Positions 34,259 to 44,944 of a DNA stretch of 64,000 nt are shown piece by piece. The stretch's first letter is position 1; every line of letters begins with the position of its first letter. Source of the stretch: Megaleporinus macrocephalus (lineage: Eukaryota > Chordata > Actinopteri > Characiformes > Anostomidae); the NCBI GenBank assembly GCA_021613375.1, contig CM038726.1, positions 8,966,148 to 9,030,147 of the forward strand, in the 5' to 3' direction. Both the position numbers and the translations under genes were made by a program. Below the pieces are notes generated by a model. It was not told the origin of the DNA. It did not search any database and saw nothing but the letters and a program-made list of their open reading frames with translations.

Positions 34259-34662
34259 TGTCACGTCATGTCCTATTCCTAGCCTGTTTGTCATAGTTTT
34301 CACTCTCCTGCCCTGTGTCATGTGTCTGTTTATATCCTGTCAGTCCCATGTGCTTCTGTTTATGTTTCTTGTGTTAGCCATGTGCTCGTGTTTGTCATAT
34401 GCTCCTGTGTCTCCACCCTTGCCCCGCCTCACTCACCTGAGCCTAATTTGTGTTCAGTCCCGTCAGCTGTTTGCCCTTGTTAGTCTGTGTTATTTATACC
34501 CTGTGTTTGCTGTCTGGTTTTGTCGGTCATTGTTATATCTCTGTTGTAGTAACTCTGTTTCTGTACCTGCCCATTAATTTTTTTATTAAAATCCCATTTT
34601 TGTTTAAAAGCTTGCATGTGTGTCCGCCCCTGCCTTCGTCTGCTCCAGCTTCAACCCTGACA
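34259..34662 (+). mobile_element. solo LTR, 404 bp
   Basis: Begins TGTCACGTCATGTCC and ends CAACCCTGACA, flanked by ATTGA and GTTGA (4 of 5 bases identical), as expected of a target-site duplication. ATTAAAA near 34585 may be its poly(A) signal. The frames of 119 and 131 codons over it are not genes. Confidence 0.75.
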
Positions 34663-34787
34663 GTTGATGATATTGTCCTAAATAATGAGAGTAGGTTCTT
34701 ATTCTTCATTCATAGTGGAGAATTTCTCCCAAGTTTGCATTCAGGTACAGTCACACAGATACAGAGATTGTTTACATGTTTATACAC

Positions 34788-35191
34788 TGTAACGTGGGAG
34801 CAGATGAGGAAACAGGCAGGATTAACAGGGCAGACTCAAGATTAACAAAAAGTACTTTTAATGGAAACAGAACACAAAATACGTAATGACAAACTGAAAA
34901 TAAGCAAACCAGAAACGGGGAGGACGCCAGGGAATAACACAACACAGGAAACAAACCACAAGGGAAAGGGCAAAACAGGATGTATAAATGCACAGACTAA
35001 CAAGAGGGAACAAGAAACACCTGAGGACAATAGGCGGGGCCACAGATTGGAAACAGGTGAGGGGTGGAGACAATGAGCACATGACCAAAACATAAACAGA
35101 ACCACATGGCAGACGTAGAGATAAGCACATGGGACAAACAAGAGAATGTAAACAAAGACAGACAGGTAGGAAAACAGGGCAGGACATGACA
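34788..35191 (-). mobile_element. second solo LTR, same family, opposite orientation
   Basis: Exactly 404 bp, with ends TGTAACGTGGGAG and GGACATGACA (TG...CA) and a perfect 5-bp target duplication TACAC on both sides (34783-34787 and 35192-35196). Read on the minus strand it starts TGTCATGTCCTGCCCTG, like the neighbour 126 bp away. Several long minus-strand frames across it are by-products. Confidence 0.85.
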
Positions 35192-35449
35192 TACACATCT
35201 TGGGGGGTGATGTAATGCCACACTTCCTTTCAATACCCCTATGTCCTCCCCAGTATAAAATTTATAGCACCCCAACATAGGATTTACAGCACCTTTACAG
35301 GATTTACAGGATTTATTTATTTATTATCTTTTTTTTTTATTTTTCCAGGGATGTATGTATAAAATTGAATAAAAAGAAAAATATATAAAAATAGATCAAT
35401 TAATTAAAACAAAAACAAAATGAAAAAAACAATACATATCAATCAGGCC

Positions 35450-36375
35450 GTACTTTGTATAGTTCACAACATATACAGCAACTGGACAGGGCATATGGAA
35501 TTACAAACAAGGGATCATAGAGGCAAATAAATAAGTACGCTTAGATTTCCAAATACACATACAGAGGAGACCAGATCTTCCAAAATTTATGGTGCAAATC
35601 AAATGTTAGTTTCTCCAAAGGTAAAAACTTAGTTATCTGTGTAAACCAGATCCTGACTGAGGGCACCTCAGATTTAGACCACAGCAATAGAATTGGCCAA
35701 GTACAGAAGTTTGTTTAATGCATAAATAGTATCAGTATTCAAGGTATCAGGGTACAAATTCAACAGATAGATACAAGGTGACAATTCAAGATCCAGTTCG
35801 AACACCTTCTGTATGACAGAGTGAACTTTGTCACAGTTCCAAAACATATGCATAATCGAGCCAACTTCACTTTTACATTTAAAACACAGATTGGACAAGC
35901 TGGGAAACATTTTATGTAGACGTACAGGTGTTAAATAAAAACGATGAATGAATTTGAAATTTTGTTCATGTTAAGCTACAGAGGTGCATTTAGGAAATGT
36001 CTGCTTACATACCCGAAAACAATCATCATCACTAAAAGATACAGTAGGGTCACGTTCCCATGAAGTTCTCAATGTGTTATAAGATGAGACGCCCATACTT
36101 GACAACAGTCAAGTTGTCAAGTATGGGCATGGGCATTCAAGAAGAAATGGAACATTCTTATGTACAACAATAGCAATAGCTCTTCTATTGGAACCGAATG
36201 AGGAAAAATAAATTTGACCTACCCAATCTCTCTTCAATTTTAAGTGTTCTGTATTAGACAAATGTGTTTCCTGTAATAGAGCGATAAATACCTTTTCTTT
36301 CTATAAAAATGTTAAGATCTTTTTTCTTTTAACCACATGTCCTATGCCCTTCACATTCCAGGATACAAAATTAAG
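35450..36375 (-). pseudogene. L1-like LINE, internally deleted
   Basis: On the minus strand, the N-terminal endonuclease is recognisable at 36375-36140 (FVSWNVKGIGHVVKRKKIL, then IALLQETHLSNTEHLKLKRD). Below a junction near 36090-36130 the C-terminal domain appears (FIHRFYLTPVRLHK, then MFPSLSNLCFKCKSEVGSIM and MFWNCDKVHSVIQ, a Cys-rich L1 tail). The entire reverse transcriptase is missing, so about 2-3 kb was deleted. Confidence 0.75.
36091..36128. repeat. 16-bp perfect inverted repeat (hairpin)
   Basis: GCCCATACTTGACAAC, a 6-base loop AGTCAA, and the exact complement GTTGTCAAGTATGGGC. It sits precisely at the deletion junction of the L1 fragment. Confidence 0.9.
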
Positions 36376-36639
36376 TGGTACAAAATTAAATTAACTCATT
36401 ACGCATCAATGGTTGTTGTAAATAATAGCAGAGTGTAGAAGCCTGATCATTTTTAAAGCAAAGCTTAAAATGAATAACAACAATCCGTGAATTTAAACAC
36501 CGTAGAACAATTTGAAAAATAAAAACAAAAGGGAAAATTTGAACGGTCTGTCCAAAGTTCAGAGAAAAAGCCTGTTAAATTGATCAGTCTCTGAGAGAAG
36601 ACCGGAAGGCTGATGATTTTTCTGGGTCATCAAAAAGCG
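36376..36639. other. no gene seen; probable L1 5' flank
   Basis: Lies 5' of the L1 endonuclease remnant on the minus strand and may be part of that element. No coding signal. Confidence 0.3.
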
Positions 36640-36790
36640 ACATACAGTTACAACATATATTCCACAGTGAGCAAACCAGAGGCAACAGTGGCAAGAAAAA
36701 CTCCCTCAAGACTGGAGGAAGAAACCTCAGGAGGAACTAAGACTCACAAGTGGAGACCCATCCTCCTCTGATCAAACAGTATTTATTAAA
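36640..36790 (-). mobile_element. L2-type LINE 3' region
   Basis: GGCAACAGTGGCAAGAAAAA, ACTCCCTCAAGACTGGAGGA and AGAAACCTCAGGAGGAACTA are the reverse complement of the conserved L2 3' sequence seen at 25030-25140. It directly precedes the RNase copy-4 fragment. Confidence 0.65.
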
Positions 36791-36859
36791 CTAAATTCAG
36801 AATAAACGATAAGAGACTCTCTGTTTGAAGTCTGGAAGGTAAAAAGGTCAAAAGTGAGA

Positions 36860-37050
36860 TAAATGTGCTGAAGCAAGTTAAAAGTGCTTGTAACATAAAG
36901 AAGATTGACATTCAGAATGTGTATGTGGTTGTTGGATGTGGAAAAATTGGAAACTATTGTGTGCCTGTACACTTTCACAATCAGACCAATGAGGCACCAA
37001 ACAGAAAAGCTGCAAACCATAAACCAGCTCACTTCAGCACTTCAACCTAA
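36860..37050 (+). pseudogene. RNase copy 4, 3' fragment
   Basis: Only the last third of the coding exon remains: VKSACNIKKI, VYVVVGCGKIGNY and CVPVHFHNQTNEAPNRKA, including the C-terminal catalytic His. A frame change removes the final Cys-Lys-Pro-stop, so the frame runs on as HKPAHFSTST. The homologous 3' UTR continues to about 37290 (CTTCAACCTAAAACCTTCTC, also after copies 2 and 3). The fragment starts next to an L2 tail, so an insertion or deletion probably removed its 5' part. Confidence 0.85.
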
Positions 37051-37299
37051 AACCTTCTCTTTGTTCTCTTAGTCTTCTTCTTTTTTACACCAGAGAAGTG
37101 ACTCTTCCTTCACACTTTCACTGCTGGATTCTAGTGTCTGTTACGTGAATGAATGTTAATTATATTTCATGATGAACAGAACATTTAAGGATACTTACAG
37201 AATATTTAAAAATATTAGTATGTTGTGGTTTACTGCTGGTATTGTGTTATTGTGATATTTTTCAATCTGCGCTTTTAGCTTTTGCATTAAAAAATATGA

Positions 37300-38050
37300 A
37301 TCATCTACATTCATGCAAAATGTGTGCAAAATGTGTGTGTTATTTCTCTAGTTACTTATGATCACATAAATACAAGTTTATTAGATTTACAATAGAATTA
37401 GAACTGTTTGCACAAAAACGTAACACCCAAATACACACAGTAATGAGCACACTTGCCCAGAGTGGTGGGCAGCCCTGGGGAGCAGTTGGGTCTTGCTCCA
37501 GAGCATTTCAGTCATGACCTGTGATTTCAGGGGATTAAACCAGCAACCTTCTGGTCACAAGGCTGAATCCCAAAACTCACACACACATACACTTTCACCC
37601 TGTTCTTCAGTGGTTAGATCCCCACAGAGCAAGTGTAAGAGGGCAAGAAGTTGTTTATTGTTTAATTCATTTATTCTTCATCGTTCGTTTTATAGTTTAC
37701 AAATGATAGTTTAAAAATAATATGATAATATAATAATATGTATAGTCTAAAATGTGAATCTGTTAAAAACAATTCATAATTACTTAATATTACAACTCTG
37801 TTATTTAGTTTGTATGTACTGACTTACGGGGGGGGGGGGGACCATTTAAGAGGGACACACACACACAGACACTGACACCGGGAGAGACACAGAGAGAGAG
37901 AAGGGGTGTTAGCGGTGTTGATGCTAATGACTGTCAATAGCCGCCCGGTGGGAAATAAAAGAGAAGTTCTACCTCACTCTTGTAAACTGACATTTTTTTC
38001 CCACCCCTCTGAGACTCGGAGCCACACTCAAACTTTTAGGGTTACACAAG
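37300..38050. other. no gene; simple repeats
   Basis: Includes a 13-base G run (37828-37840), a short CA tract (37855-37868) and AT-rich spacer. The short frames show no domain. Confidence 0.4.
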
Positions 38051-38059
38051 TATGATTTG

Positions 38060-38385
38060 GGTGGCGGGTCATTCTCAGCACTTCAGTGCAGTTGTGCTGG
38101 TGTGAGCGGATCAGACATGCAGTGCTGCTGGTGTTTTTAAACACTGTGTCCAATCACTGTCCACTCTATTAGACACTCCTACCTTGCTAGTTGAGTCAGA
38201 GACAGTAGCTTATGTGTTTCTGTACAGTCTGTGTTGGTCATCCTCTAGTCCTATATCAGTGGTCATAGGACGCTGCCCAGACACTGTTGGCTGGATAGTT
38301 TTGGTTGGTGGACATTTCTCAGTCCAGCGGTGACACTGAGGTGTATAAACACTCCAGCAGCAGCACTGCTTTGTCCAGAGCCAAC
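38060..38385. mobile_element. interspersed repeat common in otophysan fish
   Basis: GTGCTGCTGGTGTTTTTAAA, TCCACTCTATTAGACACTCC, AGGACGCTGCCCAGACACTG and TGGACATTTCTCAGTCCAGC match, from memory, a repeat widely seen in characins and catfishes. The left part (CATTCTCAGCACTTCAGTGC) and right part (TCAGTCCAGCGGTGACACTG) are loosely inverted. Class is unknown to me. Confidence 0.5.
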
Positions 38386-38637
38386 CCGGTCTCACTCCCT
38401 ATGTGTATGGATTCATACGCAATACTAAACACTGGAATGCGTCCTCATGCACACACAGAGAGCTGCGTACACGTTACGCCGCTGTCAAATGTAAATACTT
38501 GCCGATTCCCAACAAAAACAACCCCTAGGCTATATTTAGGTGTCCAAACTGATGGTAGTCTCTACTCTGTACAGTATATTAAAGCAAACAGAAAATAAAA
38601 AGATTAGACATTTGACATTTTGAGACGTGTTGAGAAA

Positions 38638-38661
38638 GAGAGAGAGAGAGAGAGAGAGAGA
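38638..38661. repeat. (GA)12 microsatellite
   Basis: A pure GA run preceded by TTGAGAAAGA. Confidence 0.95.
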
Positions 38662-38837
38662 TGCACTTCCTGAGCGAATGCCCAGAATACAGTGTGGGAC
38701 AGAATTCTTGACTACAAAGGACCAACATAATCGCTTTATTAAAACCCTTCCTGAGAAATGATGTTTGAGATTAATATAAGCATGCTACACACTGGAGCTC
38801 CGTATGTTCACAGAGATACACACCAATAAGCACACAC

Positions 38838-38985
38838 CTTATTATTATTGTTATTATTATTATTAATAATAATTATTATTATGTATTTTATTTTTATTTT
38901 CTTCTTCTTCTGCTTCTTCTTCTTCTTATTATTATTATTCATTTTTTATTTTCTTATTGTTGTTATTATTAGTAATATTATTGAT
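38838..38985. repeat. ATT/TTC-rich low-complexity tract
   Basis: Alternating ATT and TTC/TTCT units. The frame over it is an artefact. Confidence 0.9.
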
Positions 38986-39049
38986 GTTGTGATGATACAA
39001 GTCAGTAGAAGTGTTAAAATTGGTCGAGCCAATAAAGCAGTCTTGAAGT

Positions 39050-40740
39050 GAATTCTCTGTTTCTTTACTTCATTATTTCTTTATTTCTGCTAAGGTTCTG
39101 ATATGCCCAAATGAACTGATTAGTATCCATGCTGAAATAATGATGGATTATACAGCTTCAGAAGTGATGTGCAAGGTTGCCATCCTTGTTCGTTTTAGTT
39201 AACCTCACTTGTAACAGGTATTCACTCATAATAGGCTACGTATGGAAACTGCCCCACATATTTATGTATTTAGTTAACAAGAATGTGCTATGAGTGTAAA
39301 TGCTAGACCATAGATATAAAGTTTTTGGAGCAAAGCTTGTTTTAGGGAGGGTCTCAGTTAGGGCACTACATTTCATACAGCCTCCTCTACGAAAGCTAAT
39401 GTATTAAAGTGAGCGCCCCCCAGCTGTTGGACTGTGTGTACTTCCGTCCGAGCCTTTGGACACAGAACCACAGTGCACCTTTCCCTCCACACCCCTCCAC
39501 ATCCCTCCAGTGTTTAACTTGATTTCGTTTTAATAACAGAAACATGCAACTCTGATTACATTAACAGTTTTTTTATTAATATAAAGTTGAACAAAATGCA
39601 ATACTAAGTATAAGGTTGGTTTTAAATCCCAAGAGTATAAGACAAATGTGCACAGAGCTAGTCATGTTGCCTAATTTGTATACCTAAATAATACACAGGC
39701 CTAGACTAACATTACTCAAACTGTATGTCCATTAATGAATTATATAGAATTGACATTTTAGCTAGAGCTGAGCGTTGTCATGACGTGATAGTATTTAACA
39801 AATGTATTGAAATATTATCAGAACATAAGAGCACAATGATTTGTTTTAAACATTTCACACACTGTGCTGTAGCAAATTTAGTTAAAGAGGCCTAATCATA
39901 CTCAAACCTGCAGTTGGGAAGTGTTTTATTACTGACAGTATCTGCAATAAGCTCTGAAAAGTTATATTCATAATATGCTGAGATATTATGGTAATAATAT
40001 CATCATGGTAATATGTTTTGACCTCTTTTTTTTTTACTTTTCACAGACCTTTCCGATCTCCCCTCACATCCATCTATCTGTATATCCTTCATAACAACCC
40101 AACGGCTCTTTTAAGAAATAGATAAAAAAGTCAGTGCTCCTAATAAACTTGTATCTGAGTGTTTAAACATAGTTCATCCTTGGCACCATGAATGAAACAC
40201 GAGAGGTTTGTATTATGTATTTATTGATCATGTATCCTATGTTTTGTCACTGGGGAAAAGACGCACAACAAATGACAAAATACTTTTTTTCGGGTATTTA
40301 ATTCTAATCTGGGATTTGTATGTAGAAATGTAAACAGATAATGTGAGTTTATAATAAATCAAATAAAACAAATCGCTGGATTTCTAATAGCACTGAATAT
40401 ATATATATATTTTTTTTAAATACACATTTTCTGAGAACACAGTACAGAAAATGGCCATGGCCCTCGTCTCACAAATCCCCACTTAACAAACTTCAGCATC
40501 CCCTCATGCAAACCTGGTCACAAAGCTTCTCATCTCACACATGGATGGCTTTGGATGATTAACACTCGAGTTGCGCTTGAGATCCACCATTGTTTCAGCA
40601 TGATCATCGCTTCTTCTTCCGCGCTCTTGGCCCCACCCCCTCCTCCTTTAGAATGCCAATGATTCTGATCATGGCTCTTAAAGGTACACACACCTTAAAA
40701 ATACATATACAGTCCACCACTTGGCTACATATGGAACTGT
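39050..40740. other. no gene seen in ~1.7 kb
   Basis: AT-rich spacer. A more GC-rich island at 39405-39500 and one at 40600-40660 could be regulatory, but there is no direct evidence. Confidence 0.35.
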
Positions 40741-40769
40741 AGTTAATAACATATTTTCTTCCACTTAAT

Positions 40770-40961
40770 GCTTCTTAATATGGAAATTAACCCCAGCTCT
40801 TCAGATGTTCCTGAAACCAACCGCAGCTGTTCAGATGCACCTGAGGCCCACCTCAGCTCTTTAGATAAATGCAATCCAATTTTCTCCCCTGTTACATCTG
40901 AAAATGATAATTCAACAGACAAGTACTCCTGCAAGAAAACAACACGAGAAGTCCTGTGGTA
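40770..40961 (+). other. candidate exon with internal coding minisatellite
   Basis: The 64-codon frame contains near-repeats SSSDVPETNR, SCSDAPEAHL and SSLDK, made by a ~30-bp DNA repeat, followed by FSPVTSENDNSTDKYSCKK. The end TCCTGTG/GTAAAA could be a donor. The minus strand is also open over the same interval, so the coding strand is uncertain. No domain known. Confidence 0.25.
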
Positions 40962-40999
40962 AAATATTAGCTTCACTATACTTTTAAGGTTTTTGTATT

Positions 41000-41800
41000 G
41001 AACTGTAATCAATCATTATACAATAATACAACAGACAAAACAATCTAAGGTTACCTTTTCACTTTCAGGAAAGTGCTAGCAAAAACAGTGCTAGCTTCTT
41101 GTTTACCATGAAAACTTGATAGTCTGTTTAGTTGTTGAACAATAGCACCCATGCCAATCATTTGCCTATTAAGCAGTTTAGACTTAGCTGTGTTTAAATA
41201 TCTCATAAACTAGTAAACTAGATGAATGAAACATTTATCAAATCATTAAACAATTAGCACCCACATCAGTACAGTTAATATAACTAATGTATTCCTGGAA
41301 ACGAATCTAACCATATGTAATAAATAAGAGCGTATTTGTGTAATCTTAATTTTATGCATTTATCTGTAATGTATATGTATATTCGAATAATAATTCTGAC
41401 CAAAACATGTTGTTATATTTGGCATTGTTTCATAACTGAGATCACATAACATTCACTGAAGGAACCAGGAGGTTCAGACTTGTAGTCCTCCCTTCTTAAA
41501 CTTTATAATAACTTGGTTGTTTTGCATTGTTTTCTATGTAGCAACTGAACCACAATGCCAGTGCAAGTGAGGCAGTAGTTTCTCCAGGTTGGAACCACAT
41601 GAGTGACCATGTGGTTTATTTGAGACATGATCAGAACACTGAAATGAAATGTGTTTGTGTTTGTATGGCCTACTTTATTGGTGTTTTGAATTAATATGAA
41701 GCAGAAATAAAATGTAGGGTAATAATACATGTTTAAAAAAATCATTTTACCACTACTATTTAGTGTAATTGTATATATAGTTATGTAGATGCATAGTTAT
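41000..41800. other. no gene seen
   Basis: AT-rich, possibly an intron between candidate exons at 40770-40961 and 42169-42222. Not shown. Confidence 0.35.
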
Positions 41801-42168
41801 ATAGTCTGCCTGTTTATGTGTTCATGTCTCCACTGAGACTTGGCAAGTTTGTGCTGCAGCGAAAATGTAGATGTGCCCAAATTCATCATCCAATTTCTAA
41901 GGGCATTCTTATGCTGCCTTCTGGTGGGAAACCTAATAAAACAGACACCACTTCAAATCTGCATAAACATAGGATGTGTGTATCCACAAAGTTTGATGGA
42001 TTAACTAGGCCAGTTTATGTAAGGTGTGACAAATATACCTTCCTAAGCATGCATTTCAGTTTTAACCCTCAGGTCTGTTTATAATTGTTTTATGTATTAC
42101 ACATGCTAAAAGGCCATTAATATCTTTCCATCACAGCTCTAACTACTGATATGTTTTCTTTTATCTAG

Positions 42169-42222
42169 TGTCCAAAACCAGCTCGACATGTAATCCTACA
42201 TTTCCTAGCAAGAAAAGAAGAA
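42169..42222 (+). other. candidate 54-bp microexon
   Basis: A 54-bp stretch is bounded by a strong acceptor (TTTTCTTTTATCTAG) and a strong donor (GTAAGA). Its length is a multiple of three, and two of the three frames are open. It is AA-rich and basic. The gene it would belong to is unknown. Confidence 0.3.
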
Positions 42223-42229
42223 GTAAGAC

Positions 42230-42655
42230 TGTTACGTTCCCCGCAGATGGCGCTAGGAGTGGAGGAAAGTAACATGTGGTGTGTGATGGTGGATGTAAAG
42301 AAGGACAGGGAGAGTAGTAGTTGCATTTACAAACAATACTAGTTTTGTTTTCTTTAATATTTCTCCAAACAAACACACATCTCGCAAACAGGTAGACATT
42401 ACAGAAAATAAACAGACTACACAATGGTGGGTAAAAATAAATCTATTTATCTATTAAATTGATCTATTTATCTATTAAATAAAAGCTATTTGTGTTAAAT
42501 AAACAAAAATAGCTTTACACACAACAGACATAATAGAGCTACAAAAGACAAGCGAGGTGGCCTGTATAAAAATGAGAGAGAGAGAGAACAAGAGAGAGAG
42601 AGAACACAACACAAAAAAAAACCCAAACACATACACGTGTCTCTGGAACGTAACA
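42230..42655. mobile_element. solo LTR, 426 bp, with 11-bp inverted ends
   Basis: Starts TGTTACGTTCC and ends GGAACGTAACA, a perfect 11-bp inverted repeat with TG...CA. Flanking pentamers AAGAC (42225-42229) and AAGAT (42656-42660) look like a target duplication with one change. AATAAA motifs and (GA)n tracts lie inside. The insertion sits 2 bp past the donor GT of the candidate microexon. Confidence 0.75.
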
Positions 42656-43095
42656 AAGATCAACCCGAATGGTAAAATCATAGTCTCATAATCTGGGCTT
42701 TTATTGGGTTCATCTATTAAATTAAATTGACTTATAACTGAAATTGTTATCATTTTAATCTAGATTAGTTTATTTGATTATATTAAGAAGATATTTAAAT
42801 ATTTTCTCAGGTGCCTGAAACATTTGCATAGTACCAAATACAGGTGCATCTTAATAAATTAGAATATCATCAAAAAGTAAATTTATTTCAGTAATTCATA
42901 TAAAAAAGTGAAACTTATATGTTGTATAGATTCATGACAAACAGAGTGATCTATTTCAAGCGTTTATTTCTTTTAATGTTGATGATCTTGGCTTACAGCC
43001 AATGAAAACTCAAAAGTCATTATCTCAGAAAATTTGATTTATACAATATAATAAATTAATGTTGGCCTGCTGAAAAGTATGTACAGTATATGTAC

Positions 43096-44083
43096 TCAAT
43101 ACTTGGTCGGGGCTCCTTTTGCATGAATTACTGCATCAGTGCGGGGTGGAATGGAGGCGATCAGTCTGGGGCACTGCTGAGGTGTTATGGAAGCCTAGGT
43201 TGCTTTGCTAGCGACCTTCAGCTCGTCTACATTGTTGGGTCTGGTGTCTCTCATCTTCCTCTTGACAATATCCCACAGATTCTCTATGTGTTTTAGGTCA
43301 GGCGAGTTTGCTAGCCAACCAAGCACAGTGATACTAAACCAGGTATTAGTACTTTTGACAGTGTGGACAGGTGCCAAGTCCTGCTGAAATATGAAATCCG
43401 CATCTCTATAAAGCTTTTCAGCAGAGGGAAGCGAGAAGTGCTTTAAACTTTCCTGATAGACGTCTGCGCTGACTTTAGACTTGATATAACACAGTGGAAC
43501 AACACCGGCAGATGACAGGGCTCCCCAAACCATCACTGATTGTGGAAATATCATACTAGACCTCAAAGACCTTGGATTGTATACCTTTCCACTCTTCCTC
43601 CAGACTCTGGGACCTTGATTTCCAAATGAAATGCAAAACTTACTTTCAACTGAAAACAAGACCTTGGACCACTGTGAACAGTCTAGTCCTTCTTCTCCTC
43701 GGCCTAGGTAAGATGCTTCTGGCGTTGTCTCTGGGTCATGAGTGGCTTGACAGAAGGAATGTGACAGTTGTAGCCCATGTAGCCCTGGATATGTCTGTGT
43801 GTGGTAGCTCTTGAAGCACTGACGCCAGCAGCAGTCCACTCCTTGTGAATCTCCCTCAAATTTTTGAATGGCCTTTTCTTGACAATCCTTTAAGGCTGTG
43901 GTTATTACTGTTGCTTGTCCTTTTTCACTTTCTCCTTCCAATCAACTTTCCATAAATACGCTTGGATACAGCACTCTGTGAACAGCCAGCTTCTTTAGCA
44001 ATGACCATTTGTGGCTTACCCTCTTAGTGAAGGGTGTCAATGACTGCCTTCTGGACATCTGTCAAGTCAGCAGTGTTCGCCAT
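43096..44083 (-). pseudogene. Tc1-like transposase, inactive
   Basis: Start at 44083 (MANTADLTDVQKAVIDTLH), followed by a TAA stop after residue 19, then KPQMVIAKEAGCSQSAVSK (helix-turn-helix of the paired-like DNA-binding domain) and frame changes. The catalytic domain is mostly readable from 43941 down: VMVWGALSSAGVVPLCYIKS, ADFIFQQDLAPVH (second Asp), and SPDLKHIENLWDIVKRKMR (the Glu). The first Asp is mutated (SVESKF where SDESKF is usual). The C-terminus GAPTKY and a stop at 43096-43098 are preserved after another stop near 43195. Confidence 0.85.
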
Positions 44084-44264
44084 GATCGTGTAGACTACTG
44101 AACCAGACTAAGGGACCATTTTAAAGGCTTAGGAAACCTTTGCAGTTGTTTTGTGTTCATTATTTGTATTTTCTGAGAAAATGACGTTTGGGTTTTCATT
44201 GGCTGTAAGCCATGATCATCAGCATTAAAAGAAATAAAAGCTGGCAATAGATCACTCTGTTTGT

Positions 44265-44839
44265 TCTGGCGGATGTTACCTCCCGCCACTAGGAGGTGCT
44301 ATTGTTTAGTGTTCATTTTATGTGGGTGAGCCAGGAAGCAGGAAATGGACAGTTAGCTACATGTCAGTTGTGCTGATAGAGATTTTGAGGTGTGCCTGAA
44401 TCTGCGTCCATCCATCTTTGTTGTTTGACAGAAAGCATTGTCTGTAAGTAATATTGCTGTTTAGCACATCTCCAAGCAGTATTATTGATGTATTTGATTT
44501 AAAAGGGTTAAGATGGTCACAGTTAATGTTGTTTACATTGGTGGCATGCGTACATAGCAATGGGTGTTTTTGTAATTTCGCTCTTTGCACCTTAGTTTGC
44601 CTTTGTAATAAATATTCAACTTTATGTTACCATTTTTTACGTATTTGGGATGTTTGAATGTGTAAAATTCTCACCACGCGCTAGCATCTGAAAACTATGT
44701 ATTATCATTTTTTGCAGTTTTACTCTATCGTCATTTGAAGGGAAACGTCTCAATAAAAAAGACAAGACACCTGTCATTTGTCGAAGAGTTTATCTGTCTA
44801 CTTAGCCGTATTCAGGACGTACAGTGAGAGCAGAACTCA
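44265..44839. mobile_element. 575-bp insertion within the Tc1 element, LTR-like
   Basis: The Tc1 terminal region is interrupted: GATCACTCTGTTTGT continues after the insertion as GTTTGTCATGAATC, giving a 6-bp duplication GTTTGT (44259-44264 and 44840-44845). The insertion has AATAAA-type signals (near 44610 and 44751), a CTCF-like CCACTAGGAGGTGCTAT and no coding capacity. This suits a solo LTR, but the exact TG...CA ends do not line up with the duplication, so the class is open. Confidence 0.7.
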
Positions 44840-44944
44840 GTTTGTCATGAATCTATACAATGTGAGTTTCTCTTTTTGAATTGGATTACTGAAATAAATT
44901 AACTTTTTGATGATATTCTAATTCATTGAGATGCATCTGTACAT

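Larger units (their letters stand above)
42841..44939 (-). mobile_element. complete Tc1-like transposon carrying a 575-bp insertion
   Basis: Long terminal inverted repeats: CAGGTGCATCTTAATAAATT on the left, and on the right the complement of CAGATGCATCTCAATGAATT, continuing with similarity for about 100 bp. TA dinucleotides flank both ends (42839-42840 and 44940-44941), the Tc1 target duplication. Without the insertion at 44265-44839 the element would be about 1.5 kb, normal for Tc1. The transposase gene inside is broken. Confidence 0.92.

Noticed and set aside
34218..35278. Several hydrophobic ORFs of 70-130 codons on both strands
   Set aside because: They lie across the two solo LTRs, show no domain, and mirror each other because the LTRs are inverted copies.
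38848..39051. Very hydrophobic 67-codon ORF
   Set aside because: Encoded by an ATT/TTC low-complexity tract.
43205..43814. Plus-strand ORFs across the Tc1 element
   Set aside because: Antisense shadows of the transposase.
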